21,181 bases of DNA from JAOPZW01 sp034664395 (GCA_034664395.1 JAXDHQ010000246.1:1-21181); one strand, 5' to 3'; positions 11,519 through 19,290 are shown, counted from the stretch's first letter. Notes: a model not told the origin generated them from the letters alone. Program-made: numbers and translations.

Positions 11519-13798
11519 TCAGGCGGTCAGGCGGGCGACGCCCGAAGCGATCCGGGCGCGCTCGGCGATCGCCGCCGCGCCAGCCTCGAGCTCGCCGGCC
11601 GGCAGCGGCCGCGACAGGTAATAGCCCTGGGCCGCATCGCAGCCGACCGCGCGCAGCCGGCTCCACGTCGCCTCGTCCTCGATGCCCTCGGCGACGACCC
11701 GCAGGCCGACCGCGTGGGCGAGGTCGACGGTCGAGGAGACGATCGCGGCGGCCCGCGCCTCGGCCGCCATGGCGGCCACGAACGAGCGGTCGATCTTGAT
11801 CTCGTCGACCGGCAGGCGCTGAAGATGGGTGAGCGACGACCAGCCGGTGCCGAAGTCGTCGAGCGCCAGGCGCACGCCGAGCGTGCGCAGCTCGCCGAGC
11901 ACCACCATCGCCCGCTGGGGATCGGTCATGAGGACGCTTTCTGTCACCTCGAGCGTGATCTGCCCCGGCGGCACGCTGTGGCGGCGCAGCAGGGCGGCGA
12001 CGTCGTCGACGAGCTGGCGGTCGAGGAGGTCGGTCGCCGACAGGTTCACCGACACGCGCCAGGTCAGGCCCGCGTCGCGCCAGGCGGCGGCCTGGACCAT
12101 CGCCATCGACAGGACGCGATGGCTGAGCTCGCGCATGAGGTCGGTGTGCTCGATGGCGGGCAGGAAGGCGCCGGGCGCGAGCAGGCCGCGCTCGGGGTGG
12201 CGCCAGCGCACGAGCGCCTCGACGCCGCGCAGCTCGCCCGAGGCGAGGTCGGCGAGCGGCTGGTAGTGCAGCACGAGCTGGTCCTCCGCCAGCGCGGCGC
12301 GCATCTCGCCGGCGAGCGCCAGGCGGTCGCGGCTGTGGTGGTCGCCCTCGGAGGCGTAGACGGCGAACCCGGTGCGCCCGCGCTTGGCCTCGTACATCGC
12401 CACGTCGGCGTGGCGCAGCAGCGTGCCGGCGTCGTCGGCGTGGTCGGGATGCACGGCGACGCCGATGCTGGCGCCGACGTGCAGCGAGATGCCGGCCAGG
12501 GCGAACGGCCGCGCGAGGCCCTCGCGCATGCGATCGCAGACGACGCAGGCGGCGCGCTCGTCGGCCCCGCGCAGCAGCACGCCGAACTCGTCGCCGCCGA
12601 GGCGGGCGACCAGGTCGCCGGGGCGCACGGTCGCCGCCAGACGCGGGCCGATGCCGCGCAGCAGCTCGTCGCCGACGTGGTGGCCGAGGGTGTCGTTGAG
12701 CTCCTTGAACTGGTCGAGGTCGATCATGAGCAGCGCGAACGGGTTGCCCTCGGCGATCGCGGCCTCGGCCTCGGCCGTGAACGCGCGCCGGTTTCCCAGG
12801 CCCGTCAGGTCGTCGGTGAGCGACAGGCGTCGGGTGAGCGCCAGCGAGGCGGTCTCGCGCATGAGCAGCGCCATGCGGAGCATGACCGCGCCGAGGGCGC
12901 ACACGGCGAGGACGACGGCGACGGGGTTGAGGTGCCCGGACTGGCCGTACACGAGCATCGCCGTGGCCATGGCCGCGAAGCCGATCGGGAACATGAGCTG
13001 GCGCCAGGAGGCCTCGGTGCGCACCAGCCGGCGCGACGGCAGCCAGCCCGCGGTGGCGACGAACAGCATCGCCGTGCCCCACAGCGGATCGTAGGACTGG
13101 CCGGCGAACCAGCCGCCATGGACGCTGGCGAAGGCGAAGACGGTGTCGACCACGACGAGGATGAGGAGACCCGAGACGAGCGTCTTGCCCGAGCGGCACG
13201 GCCGCCATCCCGAGGCGGCGAACGTCGTGGCCATGCAGGTGAGCAGGACGACGTCGGCGACCGGGTAGGCCGAGCCCACGACGGCGGACCAGCTCTCGCT
13301 CAGGCTGCCCAGCGAGGGCTGCAGGGCGGTGCCGGCGGCGACGGCGCCCAGCGCCAGACCGCCGACCAGCCCGTCGAGCCACACGCCGAGGCCGCGGCGG
13401 CCGAAGCGATGGCGGCCGAGCAGGACGAGGCCGGGGTAGAGGCCGAGGTAGGCGCTGAGCCACAGCGCGTCGCTCAGCGACGGCACCGGCGCGACGCCGT
13501 TGTAGCCGTAGAAGTCCATGAGCCAGCCGCCGGCGTGCGCGCACAGGCCGAGGCCGATCGCGAACCAGGCGGCGCGCTCCTCGGCCACCCAGGCGGCACG
13601 GACGAGGCACATGCCCGCGGCGACCACGAGCACGACGAGGAAGATCGGCCACTTGAGCGACCCCAGCGACCACAGCTTGAACGTGGTCGCGCCGACGCTG
13701 GCGAACATCGCCGCGGTGGCGACCGTCCACGCGATGACGAGCCCGCGGCGACGCCGCGATCGGAGCGTGGCAAGGGGGGTACGACCGGACACGCTCAT
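11519..13798 (-). CDS. Membrane-anchored GGDEF-EAL c-di-GMP cyclase/phosphodiesterase
   Basis: This 759-residue inner-membrane protein has a multi-helix N-terminal region (about 20-315, eight or more helices, no known sensor family recognised), a GGDEF domain (325-480) and an EAL domain (495-745). The cyclase site GGDEF (401-405) is intact, and an inhibitory RxxD site (392-395) lies exactly five residues before it. The phosphodiesterase motifs are intact: EAL (527-529), NLS (585-587), TES (619-621), DDFGTG (647-652), KID (668-670), AEGIE (703-707) and QGYYLSRP (724-731). Both activities are therefore possible; which dominates cannot be read. ATG 13798 gives a basic N-terminus before helix 1. 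A c-di-GMP riboswitch follows 92 bp downstream on the same strand. Confidence 0.95.
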   Translation of the reverse strand: MSVSGRTPLATLRSRRRRGLVIAWTVATAAMFASVGATTFKLWSLGSLKWPIFLVVLVVAAGMCLVRAAWVAEERAAWFAIGLGLCAHAGGWLMDFYGYNGVAPVPSLSDALWLSAYLGLYPGLVLLGRHRFGRRGLGVWLDGLVGGLALGAVAAGTALQPSLGSLSESWSAVVGSAYPVADVVLLTCMATTFAASGWRPCRSGKTLVSGLLILVVVDTVFAFASVHGGWFAGQSYDPLWGTAMLFVATAGWLPSRRLVRTEASWRQLMFPIGFAAMATAMLVYGQSGHLNPVAVVLAVCALGAVMLRMALLMRETASLALTRRLSLTDDLTGLGNRRAFTAEAEAAIAEGNPFALLMIDLDQFKELNDTLGHHVGDELLRGIGPRLAATVRPGDLVARLGGDEFGVLLRGADERAACVVCDRMREGLARPFALAGISLHVGASIGVAVHPDHADDAGTLLRHADVAMYEAKRGRTGFAVYASEGDHHSRDRLALAGEMRAALAEDQLVLHYQPLADLASGELRGVEALVRWRHPERGLLAPGAFLPAIEHTDLMRELSHRVLSMAMVQAAAWRDAGLTWRVSVNLSATDLLDRQLVDDVAALLRRHSVPPGQITLEVTESVLMTDPQRAMVVLGELRTLGVRLALDDFGTGWSSLTHLQRLPVDEIKIDRSFVAAMAAEARAAAIVSSTVDLAHAVGLRVVAEGIEDEATWSRLRAVGCDAAQGYYLSRPLPAGELEAGAAAIAERARIASGVARLTA

Positions 13799-13803
13799 GT
13801 ATT

Positions 13804-13819
13804 CGGCCCGCACGGGCCG
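13804..13819. promoter_or_regulatory. GC-rich dyad before the GGDEF-EAL gene
   Basis: CGGCCCG and CGGGCCG (7-bp arms, 2-nt centre) lie 5 bp upstream of the ATG at 13798. They could form an operator or a leader hairpin. The 118-bp intergenic region to the trypsin-like gene shows no other clear signal. Confidence 0.35.
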
Positions 13820-13916
13820 CGATTGAGCGGCGCAACGCCAGGACGCAAGTTCTTCGGCGCCGGTGCGTTCGAGCCTCCGGGGAGACGTCCAACGACCCGA
13901 GGAGGACCCGCCCGAA

Positions 13917-14738
13917 ATGCCGAAAACCCGTTCGCTGACCGTACTCGTCGTCGCGATCGCCGCCTGTGCCCTCGCGGCCGGGAGCGCGTCGGCCGCACCC
14001 ACGTGGGCTCCGGCCTCCGGCGCGGCGATCCATCCCGGCGTCATGACGCACACCGACGGCGCCCAGTGCACGGCGAACTTCGTCTACACCGACGCCACCG
14101 ACGTCTACATCGGCCAGGCGGCGCACTGCTCGGGCACCGGCACCGCGACCGACACCAACGGCTGCACGAGCGGCTCGCTGCCGATCGGCACGCCGGTCAC
14201 CGTCGACGGCGCGAGCAAGCCGGGCACGCTCGCCTACAACTCGTGGCTGACCATGCAGGCCAAGGGCGAGACCGACCCCGACGCCTGCGCGTTCAACGAC
14301 CTGGCGCTGGTGAAGCTCGACCCGGCCGACGTCGCCAAGGTCAACCCGTCGGTGCCCTTCTGGGGCGGGCCGACCGGGCTGGACACCGACGGCACGCAGG
14401 CCGGCGACAAGGTCCTCAGCTACGGCAACTCCTCGCTGCGCGGCGGCGTGAGCGCGCTCAGCCCCAAGGAGGGCACGAGCCTCGGCGACGACGGCAACGG
14501 CTGGAGCCACACGGTCTACACCGTCACGCCCGGCATCCCCGGCGACTCGGGCTCGGCGTTCCTCAACGGCACCGGCGCGGCGCTCGGCGTCCTCAGCACC
14601 GTGGCGATCGCGCCGCTGGCGGCGAGCAACGGCGTCGGCGACCTGGCCAAGGAGCTCGACTACGCGAACACGACCGGAAGTCTCGCGGTGAGCCTCGCGC
14701 CGGGCACCGAGCCCTTCAGCGGACCACTCCTGCCTTAG
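13917..14738 (+). CDS. Secreted trypsin-like serine protease (S1 family)
   Basis: This 273-residue protein has a signal peptide (1-27, cleavage after SASA). The chymotrypsin-fold catalytic triad is complete: His70 in QAAHCS, Asp128 in FNDLALVKL and Ser211 in IPGDSGSAF. Four Cys are visible (51, 71, 83, 124); Cys51-Cys71 fits the conserved disulfide beside the catalytic His. It is probably an extracellular protease; no long pro-region is present. ATG 13917 is preferred over the upstream start at 13863 because the signal peptide begins there and GAGGAGG (13899-13905) precedes it, with an 11-nt spacing. It is divergent from the GGDEF-EAL gene and followed by a strong hairpin. Confidence 0.92.
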   Translation: MPKTRSLTVLVVAIAACALAAGSASAAPTWAPASGAAIHPGVMTHTDGAQCTANFVYTDATDVYIGQAAHCSGTGTATDTNGCTSGSLPIGTPVTVDGASKPGTLAYNSWLTMQAKGETDPDACAFNDLALVKLDPADVAKVNPSVPFWGGPTGLDTDGTQAGDKVLSYGNSSLRGGVSALSPKEGTSLGDDGNGWSHTVYTVTPGIPGDSGSAFLNGTGAALGVLSTVAIAPLAASNGVGDLAKELDYANTTGSLAVSLAPGTEPFSGPLLP

Positions 14739-14758
14739 CCCCCTCGGCTGAGCCCCCC

Positions 14759-14794
14759 GGCGGGGCGCGCGCAACGGACGGCGCGCGCCCCGCC
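14759..14794 (+). terminator. 13-bp perfect terminator-like hairpin
   Basis: GGCGGGGCGCGCG (14759-14771) and CGCGCGCCCCGCC (14782-14794) pair perfectly around a 10-nt loop, beginning 20 bp after the protease stop. It is followed by TACAAT rather than a U-tract. It probably ends the protease message before the tRNA gene. Confidence 0.65.
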
Positions 14795-14800
14795 TACAAT
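14795..14800 (+). promoter_or_regulatory. -10 box for tRNA-Val
   Basis: TACAAT, one base from the consensus TATAAT, abuts the terminator hairpin and lies 31 nt before the mature tRNA 5' end. No clear -35 box is seen, since that position falls inside the hairpin. Confidence 0.45.
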
Positions 14801-14831
14801 CCCTGACCCGCGAGGGCCCCTGCGCCCTCGA

Positions 14832-14903
14832 GGGCGCGTAGCTCAGTGGGAGAGCGCTCGCCTCACACGCGAGAGGTCGCTGGTTCGAGCCCAGCCGCGC
14901 CCA
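14832..14903 (+). tRNA. tRNA-Val(CAC)
   Basis: This 72-nt tRNA has acceptor stem GGGCGCG with CGCGCCC and discriminator A (14903). The D arm is GCTC...GAGC, the anticodon stem CTCGC/GCGAG closes loop CTCACAC with anticodon CAC (reads GUG), and the T arm contains GGTTCGAGCC. No CCA is encoded. The convergent Fic gene ends 54 bp downstream. Confidence 0.95.
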
Positions 14904-14957
14904 TGCCCGGGCTCGAGCAGGTCGTTGGGCCGGTCCGGGCCGCGGGGCCGCTCTCGC

Positions 14958-16049
14958 TCAGTCGCCCCTCGAACAGGCGTAGATCTCGTCGGCTCGATAC
15001 ACCTTGCCCCAGTTGCGCCCGGTGACCTCGCGCAGGATCCCGTGCTGCTCCAACGTCCTGATCGCGCTTCGGGCTGTCGGTGCGCTGACGTCGAGGACCT
15101 GCTGGGCCCGCCGGGACGAGACGAACGGGTTCTCGAAGAGCGCATCCACCAGGGCAATCGCGTTCGTCGTCGCGCGCAGCGTCAGCAGCATCTCCCGGTA
15201 GCGCGCCTGAAGAGCCATGAGCTTGTCCGCGAGATCCGCGGCCTCCTGGGCCTGCTCCTTGACGCCAAGGACGAAGAACCGGATCCAGGCGTCCCAGTCC
15301 CCATGCGTGCTGGTGCGCATGAGGAGGTCGTAGTAGTCGGCCCGGTTGCGCTCGAAGTAGGCGGACAGGTACAGGAGGGGCTGGGGGAGGAGGTCCCGCT
15401 CCCTGAGAAAGAGGCTCAGCAGGAGTCGGCCCACGCGGCCGTTGCCGTCGCCGAAGGGATGGATGGCCTCGAACTGGTGGTGGATGACCGCTGCCTGCAC
15501 GATCGGACGCAGCGCGCGTTCGTGGAGGTACCCCTCGAAGTCGTCGAGCAGCTCGCGCATCTCGGGGACCGGTGGGCCGACGTAGGTCGCGTCCGCGCCG
15601 CTCGGCGCCCCGATGTAGTTCTGGTAGGTGCGGAACTCGCCGGGATGACGCTCGTGCCCTCGCACACCGGCCATGAGGATCCGGTGCATGTCCCGGATCA
15701 GACGCAGGCTCATCGGGAGGGAACTGCTCAGACCATGCTCGTGGGCTCGAATGTAGTTCTGAACCTCCACGACGTCCGGTGCCCTCACGAGCTCCGTCTG
15801 GCCGAGCTCGGACGCATAGAGGTCCGACATCGTCGTCTGGGTGCCCTCGATGCGCGAGCTGAGGACGGCCTCGCGCCGGAGGTAGGGGGAGATGAGGAGA
15901 TGTGGGTTGGGGAGCCGGCTTCCGATGCCGGTGAGGACGCCCAGATGGTGGGATGCCTCGTCGAGGAGGTCTCGTGCCTCGTTCGAGAGGTCAAGCGTCC
16001 GTGGCGCCTTCCTCGGGACGAACGCCGGATAGCCTTCGGCGGCCTGCAC
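14958..16049 (-). CDS. Class II Fic-family protein AMPylase with winged helix
   Basis: This 363-residue protein has an N-terminal Fic_N region, a Fic core and a C-terminal winged helix. The catalytic motif HPFGDGNGRVGR is residues 197-208 (His197 base). The autoinhibitory motif SSRIEG (64-69, Ser64 and Glu68) lies N-terminal, which defines class II Fic proteins held inactive by their own glutamate. Such enzymes transfer AMP from ATP to hydroxyls of target proteins; targets are unknown. The helix-turn-helix near 311-345 suggests DNA binding, perhaps at the palindrome in its own promoter. GTG 16049 is the only start before an upstream in-frame TAA. Codon third positions look less GC-biased than in neighbours, and a tRNA gene lies next door, so acquisition by transfer is possible. 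Confidence 0.93.
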   Translation of the reverse strand: MQAAEGYPAFVPRKAPRTLDLSNEARDLLDEASHHLGVLTGIGSRLPNPHLLISPYLRREAVLSSRIEGTQTTMSDLYASELGQTELVRAPDVVEVQNYIRAHEHGLSSSLPMSLRLIRDMHRILMAGVRGHERHPGEFRTYQNYIGAPSGADATYVGPPVPEMRELLDDFEGYLHERALRPIVQAAVIHHQFEAIHPFGDGNGRVGRLLLSLFLRERDLLPQPLLYLSAYFERNRADYYDLLMRTSTHGDWDAWIRFFVLGVKEQAQEAADLADKLMALQARYREMLLTLRATTNAIALVDALFENPFVSSRRAQQVLDVSAPTARSAIRTLEQHGILREVTGRNWGKVYRADEIYACSRGD

Positions 16050-16097
16050 GACGTGGCCCCACGCCCCGGATGTGAAGAGCTTCGGATCGATAGCTTT

Positions 16098-16127
16098 GAA
16101 AGATTACCAGCCTAGTCTTTCTAATCT
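16098..16127 (-). promoter_or_regulatory. AT-rich palindromic promoter/operator of the Fic gene
   Basis: GAAAGATTA (16098-16106) and TAGTCTTTC (16113-16121) form an inverted repeat with one mismatch. AGATTA (16101-16106) and TAATCT (16122-16127) form a second, perfect one. Minus-strand -10-like hexamers TAGGCT (16114-16109) and TAATCT (16106-16101) lie inside, about 50 nt before the GTG. The composition, roughly 37% GC, stands out sharply. A repressor site overlapping the promoter is likely. Confidence 0.6.
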
Positions 16128-16191
16128 GCCCGGCGTGCGTCGTCGCTCTTTCCAATTCGGCACGCGTTCGACCGCTGCCAAGCGCCCAATC

Positions 16192-16237
16192 GACATCCTC
16201 GTCCGAGGAGCCCCCGGCGCCGGGCTGGAAGGATGTC
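16192..16237. other. Nested inverted repeats before the TlpA-like gene
   Basis: GACATCCT (16192-16199) and AGGATGTC (16230-16237) pair perfectly and enclose a second inverted repeat AGCCC/GGGCT (16209-16213 with 16222-16226). No gene end points into it, so it may be a leader structure or a remnant. The remaining bases between the Fic operator and 16298 show no gene that I can support. Confidence 0.4.
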
Positions 16238-16297
16238 CGCGGGCCCAACGTCCTCCCTGGTGATGCCCGCGAACGTCTTCCCTCCCGCCGGCTGAGC

Positions 16298-16801
16298 ATG
16301 CGCCGCCGACTCCTCGTCCCCGGCGTGCTGCTCGCGGTCATGCTCGTGGGCGTGGTCGCGGCCGAGCTGCTCAGCGGCACCGTCGGCCCGAGCCAGCGCC
16401 GCGCCGCGCCGGCGCTGCCCGCCACCGTGCTGGCCGGCCGGCGGGTCACGCTGGCGAGCCTGCGCGGGCACCCGGCGATCGTGCACTTCTGGGCGAGCTG
16501 GTGCGGGCCGTGCGAGAAGGAGGCGCCCGAGCTCGCCGCCCTCACCGCCCGCCTGCGCGGCCGCGCGACGCTCGTCGGGGTCGACTGGTCGGACAACGCG
16601 TCGCACGCGGCCGCCTTCGTGCGCCGTCACCGCTGGAGCTTCCCCAACCTCGAGGACCACGACGGCTCGGTCGGCAACGACTACAGGCTCGCCGGGCTGC
16701 CCACGACGTTCCTGCTCGACGCGCGCGGGCGGATCGTCAAGCAGATGACCGGCCCGGAGACGGCGAAGGCGCTGCTCGCCGCCGTCGGCCAGGTCTCATA
16801 G
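16298..16801 (+). CDS. TlpA/ResA-like membrane-anchored thioredoxin
   Basis: This 167-residue protein has an N-terminal anchor helix (about 6-24) after three Arg, then a thioredoxin-fold domain facing outside the cytoplasm. The redox site is WCGPC (68-72) within FWASWCGPCEKE, and the cis-Pro135 lies in GLPTTF. Such proteins reduce disulfides outside the membrane, for example in cytochrome c maturation, or act on exported proteins. No cytochrome genes are nearby, so the partner is unknown. ATG 16298 is the first start and gives a proper anchor. Its last 6 bp overlap the end of the convergent GNAT gene. Confidence 0.9.
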   Translation: MRRRLLVPGVLLAVMLVGVVAAELLSGTVGPSQRRAAPALPATVLAGRRVTLASLRGHPAIVHFWASWCGPCEKEAPELAALTARLRGRATLVGVDWSDNASHAAAFVRRHRWSFPNLEDHDGSVGNDYRLAGLPTTFLLDARGRIVKQMTGPETAKALLAAVGQVS

Positions 16802-17254
16802 GCGCTTCTCGAGCCACAGGTCGATGCGCCCGGCGAACGCGTCGACCCCGACCGCCCGGTACCCCTGCGCGCGGTACAGCGCGCGCGCCTCGACCAGGAC
16901 CTCGGTCGTGTAGACGAGCACGCGCGCGCACCCGGCCTCGCGCGCGAGGAACTCGAGCTCGGCCAGCAGCGCCCGGCCGTGGCCCCGGCGCCGATCCGAG
17001 CCGGTGACGAACATCCGCTTGATCTCGCCCGCGTCGCCCGCCAGCGGCCGCAGGCCCCCGCAGGCGACGGCGCGGCCCTCGTCGCGCGCGACGAGCCATG
17101 CGGCGCCGGGGACGTCGAAGTCCTCCTCCGTGGCGAAGATGTCCGCGGTCGGGACGAACCCGCTGCCCAGCCGGGCGCGCACGAGGTCCATGTACTCGGC
17201 GAAGAGCGTCCGCGACGCCTCGCCGGTCGCCGGCTCGCGGGCGATCACGCGCAT
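16796..17254 (-). CDS. GNAT-family N-acetyltransferase
   Basis: This 152-residue protein is a single GNAT domain. The acetyl-CoA-binding motif A is IKRMFVTGSDRRRGHGRALL (78-97), with the R-R-x-G-x-G/A core at 89-94. The C-terminal ALYRAQGYRAVG (125-136) is the typical motif B segment. Substrate (small molecule or protein N-terminus/lysine) cannot be read. ATG 17254 overlaps the end of the upstream phosphatase gene by 10 bp on the same strand, so the two are co-transcribed and probably translationally coupled. The 3' end overlaps the TlpA-like gene by 6 bp. Confidence 0.9.
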   Translation of the reverse strand: MRVIAREPATGEASRTLFAEYMDLVRARLGSGFVPTADIFATEEDFDVPGAAWLVARDEGRAVACGGLRPLAGDAGEIKRMFVTGSDRRRGHGRALLAELEFLAREAGCARVLVYTTEVLVEARALYRAQGYRAVGVDAFAGRIDLWLEKRL

Positions 17255-18969
17255 GGGCGCAGCGCGAGCACGACGACGTCGTCGTCGAGGCTGGGCGCCC
17301 ACGCCTCGAGCTCGCTGCGGACGCGCGCGACGAGATCGCGCGGCGCCAGGCGCCGGCCCTCGGCCGCCAGGATCGCCGGCAGCCGATCCTGGCCGAAGAA
17401 CGCGCCGTCGCGGCGCGCCTCCAGGAGCCCGTCGGTGGCCGCGAAGAGCACGTCGTCGGGCGCGATCGCGATCTCGCCCGAGCTGTAGGACGGCGTCTCG
17501 CCGACGCCGAGCGGCAGCCCGGTGGGCTCCAGCGCGACCTCGCCGTCGGCGGTGAGCAGCAGCGGCGGGGCGTGGCCGGCGTTGGCCCAGCGCAGGCGAC
17601 CGTCCGCGATGACCGCCATGAAGACGGTAACGAAGCCGCCCTCGGGCAGGCGGCCGCGCAGCAGCGCGTCGGCCTGCTCGAGGACCTCGGCCGGGCGCTC
17701 CGAGTCCCACGTGCGCGCCTCGATGAAGAAGCGCACCATCGCGCTGAGCGCGGCGACCTCGAGCCCCTTGCCGCTGACGTCGCCGACGAGCACGGCGAGC
17801 GCGCCGCTGGGCAGCGTCCACACGCCGAAGACGTCGCCGCCGCTGACCTGGTGGTCGGCGGGCTCGTAGACGAGGCCGAGCTCGTAGCCGGGGGGCTCGG
17901 AGCCGTGCTGGGGCAGGAATCCGCGCGTGAGGGCCTCGGCCACGCGGCGCTCGCGCTGGAAGTCCAGCGCGTTGGCGATCGCGGCCGCCGCCTGCCGGCA
18001 CAGGCTCTCCAGGAGCCTGACCTGGTCGGGACCGTAGTGCTCGGGATCGCTGTGGCTGGCGGTCAGCACCCCGAAGAGGCGCGGGCCCATCGCGATCGGG
18101 ACGTGGACGAACGAGCGGATGCCCTCGCGGTCGATGAACTCGTGGGCGAAGCGGTCGGCGTCGGCCGGGTCGCTGACGTAGGAGCGCCCCGTCCGCGCGA
18201 CCTCGCCGATCATCCCCTCGTCGACGCGGAAGCGCGCCCTCCGGCCCTCCGCGCTGATGCCGGCCGCGGCGACCGTGCGCAGGTCGACGGTGGCGAGCTC
18301 GAAGCGGCGCAGCGTGACCTTCGTCGCGCCGACGAGCCGCCTCGCCTGCTCGACGATCGCGGCGTAGACGGCGTCGAGCTCCAGCGACGCGCTCATCGCC
18401 CGCGCGGCCTCGGCCAGCTCGCGCTCCTCGCGCCCGCGGCGCTCCTCGCGGTCGAGCAGCTCGGAGCGCTCGAGCGCGAGCGCCGCCAGGTCGGCGAAGA
18501 CGCGCACGACCCGCAGGTCGTCGGCCCCGAGCAGCGGCTTGGGCGCCCGCGCCGAGATCGCGAGCACGCCCATCGTCTGCCCGCCGGCGGTGCGCACCGG
18601 GCACGAGATGAACGACGACGTGCGATACCAGGTCCACGCCAGCTCGGCGTCGGCGGGGCTGAGCTCGGCCTCCAGGCGCTGGCGCACCAGCGCGGCGCCC
18701 GGCCAGTCCTCGAAGCGCGGGATGAGCAGCGCCTCGTCGTGCTCGATCGCGGCCTCGGTCACGCCAGGCCGATCGCGATCGTAGGCGCGCTCGAGGACCG
18801 GCGACATGGCCACGCGCACGTCGTCGGTGGCGAACCAGGCGGCGGCGGCGTAGATGGTCCCCGCCTCGAAGTCGACGACCTGGAAGGCGCAGCCGCTCAC
18901 GTCGAGCAGTCGCCTGATCTGCCCGATGATCTGGTCCAGCGTGTGGCGCAACCACGTAGAGGCCTCCAC
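17245..18969 (-). CDS. GAF-GAF-SpoIIE (PP2C-type) serine phosphatase
   Basis: This 574-residue cytoplasmic protein has two GAF sensor domains (about 5-168 and 195-340) joined by a charged helix (168-195), then a SpoIIE/RsbU-type PP2C domain (350-572). Phosphatase motifs are SGGD (376-379), VGDVSGKG (395-402), NAGHAPP (463-469), ATDGLLE (511-517) and DDD (562-564). The family usually has GGDFYD; here it is GGDVFG, so the second Asp is Gly382. Such enzymes dephosphorylate STAS anti-anti-sigma proteins; the STAS protein at 2440 is a possible but distant partner. GTG 18969 is chosen because a TAGGGT box lies 8 nt upstream and the open frame beyond it lies in the SRP RNA. Confidence 0.93.
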   Translation of the reverse strand: MEASTWLRHTLDQIIGQIRRLLDVSGCAFQVVDFEAGTIYAAAAWFATDDVRVAMSPVLERAYDRDRPGVTEAAIEHDEALLIPRFEDWPGAALVRQRLEAELSPADAELAWTWYRTSSFISCPVRTAGGQTMGVLAISARAPKPLLGADDLRVVRVFADLAALALERSELLDREERRGREERELAEAARAMSASLELDAVYAAIVEQARRLVGATKVTLRRFELATVDLRTVAAAGISAEGRRARFRVDEGMIGEVARTGRSYVSDPADADRFAHEFIDREGIRSFVHVPIAMGPRLFGVLTASHSDPEHYGPDQVRLLESLCRQAAAAIANALDFQRERRVAEALTRGFLPQHGSEPPGYELGLVYEPADHQVSGGDVFGVWTLPSGALAVLVGDVSGKGLEVAALSAMVRFFIEARTWDSERPAEVLEQADALLRGRLPEGGFVTVFMAVIADGRLRWANAGHAPPLLLTADGEVALEPTGLPLGVGETPSYSSGEIAIAPDDVLFAATDGLLEARRDGAFFGQDRLPAILAAEGRRLAPRDLVARVRSELEAWAPSLDDDVVVLALRPCA

Positions 18970-18977
18970 GGTGCGCG

Positions 18978-18983
18978 ACCCTA
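18978..18983 (-). promoter_or_regulatory. -10 box of the phosphatase-GNAT operon
   Basis: TAGGGT on the minus strand lies 8 nt before the GTG at 18969. The surrounding GGATAGGGTC recurs before the gene starting at 20679 with the same spacing, supporting a leaderless start. Confidence 0.55.
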
Positions 18984-18995
18984 TCCTGAGCGCGC

Positions 18996-19001
18996 TAGGC
19001 T
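18996..19001 (+). promoter_or_regulatory. -10 box of the SRP RNA
   Basis: TAGGCT lies 7 nt before the predicted 5' end of the SRP RNA at 19009. It is divergent from, and 12 bp away from, the phosphatase -10 box. Confidence 0.5.
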
Positions 19002-19008
19002 TCGTCGC

Positions 19009-19281
19009 GGACCGTGCTAGGCGGGGAGGTAGCGGTGCCCTGTCGCTCGCAATCCGCTCTAGCGAGGCCGAATCCCCTCTTGAGGGGCTGGCCGGTGAGG
19101 TCAGCACGCCAAGCGCGGCGCTGATGGCCCGGGTCCCCGCGCGACGTCGCCCGTGAACCAGGTCAGGTCCGGAAGGAAGCAGCCTTAAGCGGTCACCGAC
19201 GGGCGCAGCGGGAGCCCCGGTGCCTGAGCCGAGCGAAGCGGAGGCGCTCACCGGCCGGCTTCGAGAGAGGGTGCACGGTCC
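19009..19281 (+). ncRNA. ffs: Signal recognition particle RNA, large bacterial type
   Basis: This RNA of about 273 nt is the scaffold of the signal recognition particle. The S-domain core is unmistakable: GTGAACC (19153-19159), GGTCAGGTCC and GGAAGGAAGCAGCC (19161-19184). The 5' part GTGCTAGGCGGGGAGGTAGC followed by GGTGCCCTGT and CGCAATCCGCTCTAGCG matches the Alu domain of the Bacillus scRNA, so this is the large form and not the 4.5S form. The ends pair (GGACCGTGC at 19009-19017 with GCACGGTCC at 19273-19281), which fixes the boundaries. A pyrimidine-rich stretch follows. Any protein reading frame across this region is spurious. Confidence 0.95.
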
Positions 19282-19290
19282 ACCTCTTCT

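Noticed and set aside
13841..13849. GGACGCAAG before the trypsin-like gene, reminiscent of the GEMM core
   Set aside because: There is no GGGCAAACC partner, no P2 hairpin with GNRA loop and no closing segment, unlike the real aptamer at 11340-11427.
11214..14806. Very long overlapping ORFs (over 1100 codons) on both strands across the GGDEF-EAL region
   Set aside because: Their products are Arg- and Ala-rich without domains, and they run through a tRNA-side hairpin, the riboswitch and the protease gene. The GGDEF-EAL and trypsin frames explain the DNA.
16072..16263. A 63-codon plus-strand ORF between Fic and the TlpA-like gene
   Set aside because: It starts inside the Fic promoter, crosses the palindromes and has no ribosome binding site or recognisable product.
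18970..19251. N-terminal extension of the phosphatase frame
   Set aside because: It would lie in the SRP RNA gene and upstream of the phosphatase's own -10 box.
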